DNA of 33,801 nucleotides from Candidatus Fermentithermobacillaceae bacterium (lineage in GTDB: Bacteria; Bacillota; Sulfobacillia; Fermentithermobacillales; Fermentithermobacillaceae), in NCBI GenBank assembly GCA_012842685.1, contig DUSI01000057.1, positions 1 to 33,801 of the forward strand, read 5' to 3'. The position numbers were made by a program, and so were the translations under genes. This document shows positions 15,220-22,951 of this stretch, piece after piece. Below the pieces are notes generated by a model. It saw only the letters and a program-made list of their open reading frames with translations, ran no database searches and was not told the DNA's origin. The first letter of the stretch is position 1; each line of letters opens with the position of its first letter.

Positions 15220-17409
15220 GTGTTGAAGAACCGACCGACGATGGCAGTGAGACTTCTTGCTTCAATGCTTCTCCTGGCCCTAATCCCCGTCACCGTCGTG
15301 GGGGTCTTGGCCTTTAGGTCGTCGAGCAACTTCATAAAGGATCAAGTCACCGAAACCCTCAAGCTGGAAGCCAAGCTCCTGGGCCACGATGTCGATTCAT
15401 TCATTGACGAGGCTCTCGCCCAGCTGCTAAGCCTTGCCGAGACCAACCTGTTTTCAAACCCTTGGAGTTCCGTGAGCGAGCGCAGAAAGCAGCTGGAAGG
15501 CATCGTGGGAGATGACATCGCCTGCGCCTACCAGGTTGACACGAGAGGAAATCTGCTCGTATCGGCGGGCCTTCCCGAAAACCCGAAGGTAGACGTAGCT
15601 GAAATCCTCGAGAAGGTGCAAGACGGGGAGCTCTACGTGGGCGATTGTAGGTTGAGCCCCCTCTTGGGCAAACCGACCATGACCATAGCCGCCCCGCTCT
15701 TCTACTACGGTACTCTCAGGGGAGCCCTCATCCAGGAGATCGACATGGCGGCCATCCAGCGGATAGTGGATACGTACGCCGAAACCCAGGCGGAAAAGGG
15801 GTACACCGGATATGCCTATATCGTAAACCGGAGGGGCGAGATAATCGCCCACCCGGACAAAGAGCTCTACTTCGTGAACGCAGGAGACTTGGGTGTGCCC
15901 GAGCTCACCGAGGCAGTCCCCAAGATGACGGCGGGTGAAGAGGGCCTCACGATATACACGTTCAATGGCGTTGAGTCGCTGGTCTTGTACCGCCCGATGA
16001 CCGGCCACGACTTGTACGAGGGGAACGGCTGGGCCATAGCGACCAAGGTTCCGACCGCAGAAGTGTTCAAGGGTGTCTCTTCCCTTCGCGCGCACATGGT
16101 GGTCCTGGTCACGCTCTCGGTCATAGCCGCGATCATCGCCGGGACACTCACGGCCCGCAGGATTTCGGCTCCGCTCACGGCGCTCTCCAGCGCCGCCGCC
16201 ACGATAGCGGAAGGCAACCTCTCCGTTAAGGTACCGCCGTACGAGTCTGATGACGAGATAGGGATCCTCACGCGGAGCTTCCAGGCGATGGTGGATGGTC
16301 TCAAGGGGATCGCCAAGAGCATCTGGGACACGGCCGAAGAAGTTGTGGCCATGAGCGAGGAACTCAAGTCGACGGCGTCGGTATCCGTTTCAGCCCTGGA
16401 GCAGATCTCCACGACCATGCAACAGCTGGCGGCCGGCGCCGAAGACCAGTCCAGCGCGGCCATGCAGATGGCGCGTGAGGCCGAGACGCTCCTCGAGGCC
16501 GCATCCAGCGTGGCAGAAGGCGGGCAGAAAGAGTCCGAAAGCGCAAATCTGGTACAGGAAGCCGTAAACGGAATAGCGTCGGCTATCAGTGAAGCATTGA
16601 GCGCGGCGTCCGAGATCCAGACCAACGCCGACGAAAACGCCGCGTCGGCCTCTTCCGGGCTCGAGGCCATAGGCCGTGTGTCGCAGACCATGGACAAGAT
16701 CAGGGTCGACACCGAGTCGCTCGCGAACATCATAGCCAAACTCGGCGATCATTCCGAAGAAATTGGCCGCATTGTCCAGGTCATAACCGAGATCTCCTCC
16801 CAGACCAACCTCCTCGCTCTGAACGCGGCGATCGAGGCCGCCAGGGCGGGCGAGCACGGAAGAGGATTCGCTGTCGTGGCCGAGGAAGTCCGCAAGCTGG
16901 CCGAAGACTCGTCCAAGGAAGCCAAACTCATCGCGGAACAAGTGCAAGGAATCCGCAAGGCCATAGACAACGCCATACGCTCCGTCAACACCGTATCCCA
17001 GGAAGTCGGGAACGGCAGCGAAGTGGTGCACCAGGCCGGAGGCGTATTCCAGGAGATCGCCGAAGGGGCTTCCAGGGTGACTGCCCTCCTGGCCAGCATG
17101 ACCGACATGTTCAGGACTCTCCAACAGACGGCGTCCAACGCCCAGGAAGCGGCTCGTTCAATCGCCGCGATAGTCGAGCAGAACGCCATATCCAGCGTGG
17201 AGATGGTCCAGAGCACGGAGAAGGTAAGGCAGCTTATCGACAGCGTCGCGGCGGTTTCCGAGGAGAATGCCGCGTCGGTGCAAGAAGTGGCGGCCTCCAC
17301 GGAAGAAGTAAACGCCTCCTCAACGTCGGTCGCCCAGACGGCCAATTCCCTGGCAGAACTGGCCGCCAGCCTCAGAGACATCGTGGCGAAGATCAATCTC
17401 GATGGCTGA
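15220..17409 (+). CDS. Methyl-accepting chemotaxis protein with dCache-type sensor
   Basis: The 729-residue receptor has a first membrane helix (about 7-28), an extracellular double-Cache-type sensor (about 35-285, with [19 protein letters not shown] and VLYRPMTG), a second membrane helix (about 289-312), a HAMP domain (about 312-365), and a long cytoplasmic signalling region. The conserved hairpin tip is present: [20 protein letters not shown] followed by [18 protein letters not shown]. Its ligand cannot be predicted; Cache sensors often bind amino acids or small acids. GTG 15220 lies behind AAGGGATGA. A sigma-D-type promoter upstream ties expression to motility genes. A strong hairpin ends the unit. 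Confidence 0.95.
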   Translation: MLKNRPTMAVRLLASMLLLALIPVTVVGVLAFRSSSNFIKDQVTETLKLEAKLLGHDVDSFIDEALAQLLSLAETNLFSNPWSSVSERRKQLEGIVGDDIACAYQVDTRGNLLVSAGLPENPKVDVAEILEKVQDGELYVGDCRLSPLLGKPTMTIAAPLFYYGTLRGALIQEIDMAAIQRIVDTYAETQAEKGYTGYAYIVNRRGEIIAHPDKELYFVNAGDLGVPELTEAVPKMTAGEEGLTIYTFNGVESLVLYRPMTGHDLYEGNGWAIATKVPTAEVFKGVSSLRAHMVVLVTLSVIAAIIAGTLTARRISAPLTALSSAAATIAEGNLSVKVPPYESDDEIGILTRSFQAMVDGLKGIAKSIWDTAEEVVAMSEELKSTASVSVSALEQISTTMQQLAAGAEDQSSAAMQMAREAETLLEAASSVAEGGQKESESANLVQEAVNGIASAISEALSAASEIQTNADENAASASSGLEAIGRVSQTMDKIRVDTESLANIIAKLGDHSEEIGRIVQVITEISSQTNLLALNAAIEAARAGEHGRGFAVVAEEVRKLAEDSSKEAKLIAEQVQGIRKAIDNAIRSVNTVSQEVGNGSEVVHQAGGVFQEIAEGASRVTALLASMTDMFRTLQQTASNAQEAARSIAAIVEQNAISSVEMVQSTEKVRQLIDSVAAVSEENAASVQEVAASTEEVNASSTSVAQTANSLAELAASLRDIVAKINLDG

Positions 17410-17476
17410 GGAAGAGGCAGGAACCGGTGTCTATCGCCGGGTTCCGGAGAAACCCGGGCAGACGGCTTGAAACAGC

Positions 17477-17511
17477 GGCCTCCCAGCCTGAGTTACCGTG
17501 GCTGGGAGGCC
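17477..17511. terminator. Terminator between the receptor gene and rsfS
   Basis: A perfect 12-bp stem GGCCTCCCAGCC (17477-17488) / GGCTGGGAGGCC (17500-17511) with an 11-base loop is followed by TTCTTC on the plus strand. The convergent rsfS gene ends 49 bases away, so it may serve both strands. Confidence 0.8.
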
Positions 17512-17559
17512 TTCTTCGCAGTAAGTGTGCCCCTGGTTCATGCCATGTCCAGCGGCCGT

Positions 17560-17973
17560 CTACTCGGGCGTGGCGAACGCCACCCTCGGCGCGTCGCCCC
17601 AAAGCCTCTCAAGACCGTAGAACGCCCTTTCCTGCTCGCGAAACACGTGGACGATGAAGTCGCCGTAGTCCATGAGGATCCACAGCCCGCCTTCGTAACC
17701 TTCGATGTGATCGGGCTCGCGCTTATCCGAAAGACCTTCGAGCACCCTGTCCGCGAGCGCCCGGCCGTGTCTCTGGTTTGACACCGATGCGATCACAAAA
17801 TAGTCGGCTATCAGAGTGAGTCCCTGGACTTCGAGGATCACAACGTTGGTGGCTTTACCTTCGTCGAGAATCCGCGCGGCTGCTTTGGCCATTTCTCTGG
17901 CGGAAGCCTCGCCGGGATGAGTCTTCGTTTCAACCTGCAACTCGGGTTTTCGCACCTCCGCAAGGGTATTCAC
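17560..17973 (-). CDS. rsfS: Ribosomal silencing factor RsfS
   Basis: The 137-residue protein is a member of the RsfS/Iojap family, which binds ribosomal protein L14 (uL14) and keeps the subunits apart under starvation. The family core is clear: ATNVVILEVQGLTLIADYFV, then SNQRHGRALADRV, GLWILMDYGDFIVHVF and FYGLERLWGDA. The N-terminus is about 20 residues longer than usual; GTG 17973 overlaps the preceding gene by four bases but has no strong Shine-Dalgarno, so coupling is likely and a later start (for example ATG in SAREMAKAA) is possible. It is the last gene of the housekeeping block. Confidence 0.94.
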   Translation of the reverse strand: MNTLAEVRKPELQVETKTHPGEASAREMAKAAARILDEGKATNVVILEVQGLTLIADYFVIASVSNQRHGRALADRVLEGLSDKREPDHIEGYEGGLWILMDYGDFIVHVFREQERAFYGLERLWGDAPRVAFATPE

Positions 17974-19403
17974 GGCCGCTTGTAATCCTTGCCTACGATG
18001 ATTAGCACGTCGGCTCCTTCAGGGATGTTGTTGCTCTTGTACGGTTTGGCCGACGGGCAGATCACCCTCACGCCGCGGAGAGCCAGGGCCTGGGCGACCT
18101 CGTCGGAGCCCCTGGCCACAACCCGCGTCTCCTCATAATCCTGTTTGCTAGCGTTCCCCACGGAGACGACCTGGAAACCGAGGTCGCGCAGTATGGTGGC
18201 GAGAGCGTCTGCGGCTCCCGGAACCCCGTTCCCGTTCTCGATGGCCACCCGGACCGAAGCGTTCCTTTCCCTGCTCATGCCCTTGATGAGGTCGTTCACC
18301 AGTTTCTCGGTCGCGGGCCCGTCAGGGAGCCAGTAGCTTACCTGCCTGTCGTTCTCGGTAAGGTATTTGTCCGTCCCCGGCACGATGGCCATCTGCACCG
18401 AATCGGGGTCGATGTGCCTCGCTATTTCCGCGAGCTTCAGGATCTCCTGGAGCGTAAGATCTGTCGTGAAGTAAGGCTTAAGCTGTTCGTAAAGGGACCG
18501 GATCTTGAGCACGTTTGCCAGGCTCGCCGCCTTTTTTATGAGCGCTTTAAGAAACAGCTCCTGCATCTGTACCCGGCCGATGTCCGCGTTGCTGTACCCG
18601 CGGTAGCGAACCAGTTCGAGAGCCTTCTGCCCATCCAGGTGCTGCGGGCCTTTTTCGATCTTGATGTAGAGGTTCTGGGCAGGGTCAGAGTACTCCCCGG
18701 ATACGGGGACATCCATGTCCACACCGCCGAGGGCGTCCACGGCCTGTTTGAACGCCTCAAAATCGACCCGGACGAAATAACCGATCTCAATGTCCAGGAA
18801 CCTTTCGACAGTCTCAATGGCAAGGTTCGGGCCGCCGTAAGCATGGGCGTGGCCCATCTTGCTGTATTCGTTTATCTTGCCGGGGATAAAGACCCTGGTA
18901 TCTCGAGGTATATGCAATATGGCGGCATCCTTGGTGACGGGGTCTATGCTCACCACTATGTTCACGTCCGACCTGGTCCATTCGCTACTCTTTTGCCCGT
19001 TCACTCCGGCATCTACGCCAAGAACCAGTATGTTTACCCGGCCCGTGAGGTCGGCTCCGAGCTCCATTTCGAATTCCGAGGGAGCAGTGACAGACTTGTA
19101 GAAACCGAAAACCAGCCCGCTCGCAAAAAGCAGCAAGGCCAAGAGGACGTAGCCCACGATCTTAGGCCACCGCTTCTTCGGCGGGGCTATATCAGAACGG
19201 TTGAACACTTTGGTCTCGTCCGTCGTCACGGCCGCTTCTCTGCGGGCCGGTTCTCTATCCCACGGGTTTCTCTCTACCCGTCGTCTTTGCGCTCTCCGCG
19301 ACCTCACCCAAAACCACCACCGTACCCGATCTCGCTCCAGAGGCAAACGAACCAACATTACATAATCGCCGTTTATTGCATTATACCGTCGAGATGCCTT
19401 CAC
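17970..19403 (-). CDS. LytR-CpsA-Psr (LCP) family protein with LytR_C domain
   Basis: The protein (up to 477 residues) has a basic cytoplasmic N-terminus, one membrane helix (about 79-101), an extracellular LCP domain (about 140-330, with ILVLGVDAG, DVNIVVSIDP, ILHIPRDTRVFIPG and LVRYRG), and a C-terminal LytR_C domain (about 383-475, VRVAIENGNGVPGAADAL). LCP enzymes transfer undecaprenyl-linked glycopolymers to peptidoglycan. The start is uncertain: GTG 19403 lacks a clear ribosome binding site, and a TATAAT sits inside its first codons, so ATG 19358 or a later GTG may be the true start. The position before rsfS, overlapping by four bases, is a conserved Firmicute arrangement. Confidence 0.9.
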   Translation of the reverse strand: MKASRRYNAINGDYVMLVRLPLERDRVRWWFWVRSRRAQRRRVERNPWDREPARREAAVTTDETKVFNRSDIAPPKKRWPKIVGYVLLALLLFASGLVFGFYKSVTAPSEFEMELGADLTGRVNILVLGVDAGVNGQKSSEWTRSDVNIVVSIDPVTKDAAILHIPRDTRVFIPGKINEYSKMGHAHAYGGPNLAIETVERFLDIEIGYFVRVDFEAFKQAVDALGGVDMDVPVSGEYSDPAQNLYIKIEKGPQHLDGQKALELVRYRGYSNADIGRVQMQELFLKALIKKAASLANVLKIRSLYEQLKPYFTTDLTLQEILKLAEIARHIDPDSVQMAIVPGTDKYLTENDRQVSYWLPDGPATEKLVNDLIKGMSRERNASVRVAIENGNGVPGAADALATILRDLGFQVVSVGNASKQDYEETRVVARGSDEVAQALALRGVRVICPSAKPYKSNNIPEGADVLIIVGKDYKRP

Positions 19404-19583
19404 GGGTAAGGGATACCTGAGAAGGCCCTTCTGGCAATATCAAAGAAAGCGGGCGAATCTTGACAAGATCCACACTCGATGGGAACCGTCAAACTGGGCA
19501 CCCAACATAATTAGACGGGAGACGACACGTGAAGTTTCCTGGCTCGATCTTGCATCGGGGGACTCTTCTCAGGGTTTCTCCCG

Positions 19584-19624
19584 AAAAATGAACTGCCTCC
19601 GCATCCCAGGAGAGATAAGGAGGC
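19584..19624 (-). terminator. Weak terminator after the RRM gene
   Basis: On the minus strand GCCTCC (19619-19624) and GGAGGC (19595-19600) can pair around an 18-base loop, followed a few bases later by ATTTTT. The stem is short, so read-through into the LCP gene is likely. Confidence 0.4.
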
Positions 19625-19652
19625 AAGATTCACGCTGAAGGTCTACTGCTTC

Positions 19653-19907
19653 CTAGTACTTCGGCTGGCGCGGACGGGCCTCGTTGACGATAATCTGGCG
19701 GCCTCCGAGCATGGTTCCGTTCATTGCCTCCACGACTCTGTCGCCGTCAGCGTCATCAACTTCGACGAATCCGAACCCGCGGGATCTGCCGGTGGCCTTG
19801 TCGGTTATCACGCGGCAGCTCTTAACCTCAGCCACCTGGCTAAACGCCCTGTGCAGGTCTTCCTCGGTAGTGCTCCAAGGCAGGTTTCCCACATAGAGGG
19901 TCTTCAC
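19653..19907 (-). CDS. Small RRM-type RNA-binding protein
   Basis: The 84-residue protein is a single RNA recognition motif. RNP2 (TLYVGNLPW, residues 3-11) and RNP1 (RGFGFVEV, about 43-50) are intact with the aromatic RNA-contacting residues. The short basic tail is RPRQPKY. Similar free-standing RRM proteins in bacteria are RNA-binding and sometimes cold- or stress-induced; their targets are mostly unknown. GTG 19907 sits behind GGGGTGAG. It lies between nadD and the LCP gene, where many Firmicutes carry yqeK, so it is unusual context for this family. Family certain, role inferred. Confidence 0.93.
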   Translation of the reverse strand: MKTLYVGNLPWSTTEEDLHRAFSQVAEVKSCRVITDKATGRSRGFGFVEVDDADGDRVVEAMNGTMLGGRQIIVNEARPRQPKY

Positions 19908-19962
19908 AATCTCACCCCCTCTCTACAGCCTCCGTTCCGGCAACCCGCAAAGACGCGGCTGC

Positions 19963-20619
19963 CTAGGCCATGATGTCGGGCCCGGCAGGTCGCACTGCGC
20001 GCCTGTCCGCGTCTCTACGGTAGAGTCCTTCTTTCTCGATGTACTTCATCACCGGGTCGGGGACCAGGTACTTGGTGGACTTCCCTTCCCTCACCCTCTT
20101 CCTTATGTCTCTGGACGAGATGGCGAGGAGGGTTACGGGGAATGGGTGTATCTTGGCGAACCGATCTTCTCCAAGGTACACCCCCAGGGCGCTCAGCGCC
20201 TGCACACTGTACCCTGGGCGCGTAACGGCTATGAAGTCGGCGAGGTCGAACAGCTCCATGTAGCCGTTCCAAGACGTGATGCCCAAGACGGCGTCAAGCC
20301 CGGTAATGAAGTAGAGCGCCGTTTCGGGGCTGTAGATACGTCTGAACTCGCGCAGCGAGTCCAGAGTATACGAGGGACCTTCCCGGTCGATCTCCATGCG
20401 CGATACTTCAAAATAGGGGTTATCTGCCGTTGCGAGGAGCGTCATCACGTAACGGTGTTCTGGAGCGGTGACTTCCTCCGCTGGTTTGTGGGGAGGTCTT
20501 CCTGAGGGTACGAAAATAACCCGTTCGAGACCAAAACCCTGTCTTACCTCTTCGGCGGCCCTCAGATGCCCGTAATGGATAGGGTCAAAGGTGCCGCCCA
20601 TTATTCCGATTGCCGTCAT
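19963..20619 (-). CDS. nadD: Nicotinate-nucleotide adenylyltransferase NadD
   Basis: The 218-residue enzyme joins nicotinate mononucleotide and ATP to give deamido-NAD in NAD synthesis. The nucleotidyltransferase motif GGTFDPIHYGHL (residues about 8-19), PPHKP, the central EGPSYTLDSL and FITGLDAVLG segments, and the C-terminal ISSRDIRKRV motif (variant of ISSTxIR) are all present. ATG 20619 is chosen because the protein then begins MTAIGIMGGTFDP as in the family; an upstream TTG at 20649 gives an unsupported extension. It follows obg in the block. The 166 bases between it and obg carry no clear promoter. A basic tail follows YIEKEGLYR. Confidence 0.95.
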   Translation of the reverse strand: MTAIGIMGGTFDPIHYGHLRAAEEVRQGFGLERVIFVPSGRPPHKPAEEVTAPEHRYVMTLLATADNPYFEVSRMEIDREGPSYTLDSLREFRRIYSPETALYFITGLDAVLGITSWNGYMELFDLADFIAVTRPGYSVQALSALGVYLGEDRFAKIHPFPVTLLAISSRDIRKRVREGKSTKYLVPDPVMKYIEKEGLYRRDADRRAVRPAGPDIMA

Positions 20620-20785
20620 AGTTGCCCCCAAGACCAAGAGACCGGACAAACGATGCGAACAGACCAGGTGCTTAGTTCTCTCTCCTCACAAGAAATCCTT
20701 CTTAACTTGCCAAAACGTAGATGATTAGTCCCTGGCCGCCCGCAAGGCATCTCCAAGGTCCCCTGCCGCGACCTGAAGTACCCGT

Positions 20786-21787
20786 TCATCCCTTGACCGC
20801 CTGGATAAGCCCGTCGATGAGCTCGCCGATGCCATCGCCAGTCAGCGCGGAAATGAGATACACGGGCATCTTGGCCACGCTCCGCAGGGAATCCTCTATC
20901 TCCGCGAGGCGCTCCTTTGGTTCAACGAGGTCAATCTTGTTTATGGCCAGGAGGTTCTTCTTCTCTTTCATAGTCTCGCTGTAGGCCATGACTTCCCGTC
21001 TCACCGTCAGGAAATCGCTCACGGGGTCGCTGCCGATGCCCGCGGCGTCGACAACATATAGTAAGACGGATGTGCGCTCGATGTGCCTGAGAAACTCGTG
21101 CCCCAGCCCACGACCTTCGCTCGCGCCTTCGATGAGGCCGGGAATATCTGCCACGACTATCTTTTCGAGGCCCTTTTCCACCACTCCCAGGTGAGGTGTG
21201 AGGGTTGTAAACGGGTAGGGTGCCACCTCGGGGACCGCGTTGGATATTGCCCTGAGGAGCGTCGACTTACCCGCGTTGGGGAAGCCTACAAGACCCACAT
21301 CTGCGATGGACCTGAGCTCCAGTTCTATGCGCCTTTCCTCGCCGGGCGAACCCTCCTCGTATTTCCGGGGAGCCCTGTCGCTGGGAGTCGCGAAGCGAGC
21401 GTTCCCCCTGCCACCTCTACCTCCCCTGGCGACCACCGCCTCGGCGCCTACTTCGACGAGGTCCGCCAAGAGCTCGCCCGTATCGGCGTCCCGGACCGTC
21501 GTGCCCGGCGGGACTTTGACTATGAGGTCGTCCCCTTTCTTGCCCGCTTTCATGTCTCCCTGGCCGTTCCGGCCGTTCTTGGCCCTGAGGTACGGCCTGA
21601 ACCGGAAGTCATAGAGGGTGTTCATCCCCGGGTCCACCTTCAGGATGACGCTGCCGCCGTCGCCGCCGTCACCGCCGGCCGGACCGCCCCTGGGAACGTA
21701 CTTCTCCCTCCGGAAAGCCACGCAGCCGTCGCCTCCGTCGCCGGCCTTCACCTGCACTATGACCCGATCTATGAACCGAGAACTCAC
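20786..21787 (-). CDS. obg: Obg/CgtA GTPase lacking the OCT domain
   Basis: The 333-residue GTPase acts in 50S subunit assembly and stress signalling. It has the glycine-rich Obg fold (residues 1-158) and the G domain (about 160-333) with G1 GFPNAGKS (168-175), the TTLTPHLG switch I, DIPGLIEGASEGRGLG switch II, NKID and SALTGDG. The C-terminal OCT domain found in many Firmicute Obg proteins (about 430 residues in all) is absent; the protein ends soon after the G domain. GTG 21787 has GGGAGGAG upstream. It follows rpmA with a hairpin between them. The call is firm. Confidence 0.96.
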   Translation of the reverse strand: MSSRFIDRVIVQVKAGDGGDGCVAFRREKYVPRGGPAGGDGGDGGSVILKVDPGMNTLYDFRFRPYLRAKNGRNGQGDMKAGKKGDDLIVKVPPGTTVRDADTGELLADLVEVGAEAVVARGGRGGRGNARFATPSDRAPRKYEEGSPGEERRIELELRSIADVGLVGFPNAGKSTLLRAISNAVPEVAPYPFTTLTPHLGVVEKGLEKIVVADIPGLIEGASEGRGLGHEFLRHIERTSVLLYVVDAAGIGSDPVSDFLTVRREVMAYSETMKEKKNLLAINKIDLVEPKERLAEIEDSLRSVAKMPVYLISALTGDGIGELIDGLIQAVKG

Positions 21788-21818
21788 ACCTCACTCCTCC
21801 CGCCCTTAATAGCTGAAA

Positions 21819-21840
21819 AGCGGCGGAGTCCTCCGCCGCT
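21819..21840 (-). terminator. Intrinsic terminator or attenuator between rpmA and obg
   Basis: On the minus strand AGCGGCGGA and TCCGCCGCT form a 9-bp perfect stem with a GGAC loop, followed directly by TTTT. It lies 27 bases after the rpmA stop and about 30 bases before the obg start. No room for a promoter remains, so obg must depend on read-through. Confidence 0.7.
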
Positions 21841-21867
21841 CATCCTCCTAAGTTATCCGGAAAAAGC

Positions 21868-22197
21868 TTAGTCTCTGTCTCCCGACCCGGCTCCGGCTGC
21901 CTCTGCCACCATATCGGCAGGCGCGGGGATAACCGACACTACCTTGTCGCTCTTGCCCTTGCGGCCAAAAGACACAAAACCGTCGATCCTGGCGAACAGC
22001 GTGTGATCCTTGCCCATGCCGACGTTCTGCCCGGGATGGACCCGTGTACCCCTCTGCCTGACTATGATGCTGCCTGCCGTCACGAACTCACCGTCATAGG
22101 CCTTGACGCCCAACATCTTGGGCTTGGAGTCACGCCCGTTGCGGGAGCTCCCTACTCCCTTCTTGTGGGCAAACAGCTGAAGGTCCATGCGCATCAT
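21868..22197 (-). CDS. rpmA: Large-subunit ribosomal protein L27 (bL27) with Prp-cleavable extension
   Basis: The 109-residue protein carries the bL27 core [24 protein letters not shown]-like region [20 protein letters not shown] and KDHTLFA. The N-terminus [10 protein letters not shown] before HKKG is the Firmicute-type extension that the protease Prp removes after the LQLFA motif so that the mature N-terminus can reach the peptidyl-transferase centre. The prp gene is the one immediately upstream. The C-terminal tail is longer than usual and Ala/Gly-rich ([19 protein letters not shown]). ATG 22197 has GGAGGG upstream. Confidence 0.98.
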   Translation of the reverse strand: MMRMDLQLFAHKKGVGSSRNGRDSKPKMLGVKAYDGEFVTAGSIIVRQRGTRVHPGQNVGMGKDHTLFARIDGFVSFGRKGKSDKVVSVIPAPADMVAEAAGAGSGDRD

Positions 22198-22217
22198 CCG
22201 ACTTCCCTCCTTACCGC

Positions 22218-22565
22218 TTAGCGCCCTGTGTCGTCAATCCTAACGGACTGCGGGTAACTAGAGGCGATCGATCTCAGCCCGATCTCGAAAGCCCGGAGGA
22301 GAGCCTTGGGCCCCTCCTCGAGGGCCTTTTCCAGAGCGACGCTCACCCGCATGTCTCCTTTTTCAACCCTACAATCCACCTGGTCCTCGCCCAGCGTATC
22401 CTGAAGGGCGAACAGGATCGTCTGGGCTATGGCCGAAACGGCCGCGCACACGATGTCGGAACCGTACTCAGCGTACCCGGCGTGCCCCTCCACGACGTAG
22501 CCGCATAGGACACCGCTCGTGGAACTTCCGGTCCCAGCCTCACGGAGCAGCCGCACGCGTACCAT
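22218..22565 (-). CDS. prp: Ribosomal-processing cysteine protease Prp
   Basis: The 115-residue protein matches the Prp (YsxB) family. The catalytic pair is visible in [19 protein letters not shown] as H28 and C40, twelve residues apart as in the family. Prp removes the N-terminal extension of L27. It is encoded between rplU and rpmA, and its ATG overlaps the rplU stop by one base (TAATG), indicating translational coupling. The C-terminal [10 protein letters not shown] is also typical. Confidence 0.95.
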   Translation of the reverse strand: MVRVRLLREAGTGSSTSGVLCGYVVEGHAGYAEYGSDIVCAAVSAIAQTILFALQDTLGEDQVDCRVEKGDMRVSVALEKALEEGPKALLRAFEIGLRSIASSYPQSVRIDDTGR

Positions 22566-22876
22566 TACCCTTCCACAGCGTCTACTCTGACCTCGGTGAA
22601 CGGCTGCCTGTGGCCGTAGCGCCGCCTGTAATTGGTCTTGGACCTGTACTTGAAAACCAAGATCTTCCTCGCCTTGCCCTGGCGGAGGATAGTCGCTTTC
22701 ACGGTGGTCCCTTCGAGATAGGGGTTGCCCACTCTCAAGCTCCCGCCATCGGAAACTGCAAGCACTTTATCGAAAACGAGGGTATCGCCGCGGGTCCCCG
22801 GGAGCTTCTCCAGTCTCACAACGTCTCCGGGAGAGACTTTATACTGCTTCCCGCCTGTCTCAACTATCGCGTACAA
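22565..22876 (-). CDS. rplU: Large-subunit ribosomal protein L21 (bL21)
   Basis: The 103-residue protein has the bL21 signature: YAIVETGGKQYKVSPGD at the start, VRLEKLPGTRGDTLVFDKVL, and KILVFKYRSKTNYRRRYGHRQPFTEVRV at the end. It binds 23S rRNA and supports assembly of the large subunit. The start is TTG 22876, with AGGGGG at correct distance. A sigma-A promoter just upstream gives the ribosomal genes their own transcription start within the longer block. Confidence 0.98.
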   Translation of the reverse strand: MYAIVETGGKQYKVSPGDVVRLEKLPGTRGDTLVFDKVLAVSDGGSLRVGNPYLEGTTVKATILRQGKARKILVFKYRSKTNYRRRYGHRQPFTEVRVDAVEG

Positions 22877-22921
22877 CGTGGAAACCCCCTACTTAAGCCA
22901 TAGCTCCAAAGATACCGTTAC

Positions 22922-22951
22922 AGTCTAGCACGCTGCCCAAAATCGTGTCAA
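22922..22951 (-). promoter_or_regulatory. Promoter for rplU-prp-rpmA overlapping the rng stop codon
   Basis: On the minus strand TTGACA (22946-22951) is followed by an 18-base spacer and TAGACT (22922-22927). The TGA of the RNase G gene lies inside the -35 hexamer. The distance to the TTG start of rplU is 45 bases. Confidence 0.65.

Noticed and set aside
20725-20787. Short coding-like stretch ERVLQVAAGDLGDALRAARD after obg
   Set aside because: Only about 20 codons, in the +1 frame of obg, with no start; it may be chance or the remains of a longer Obg.
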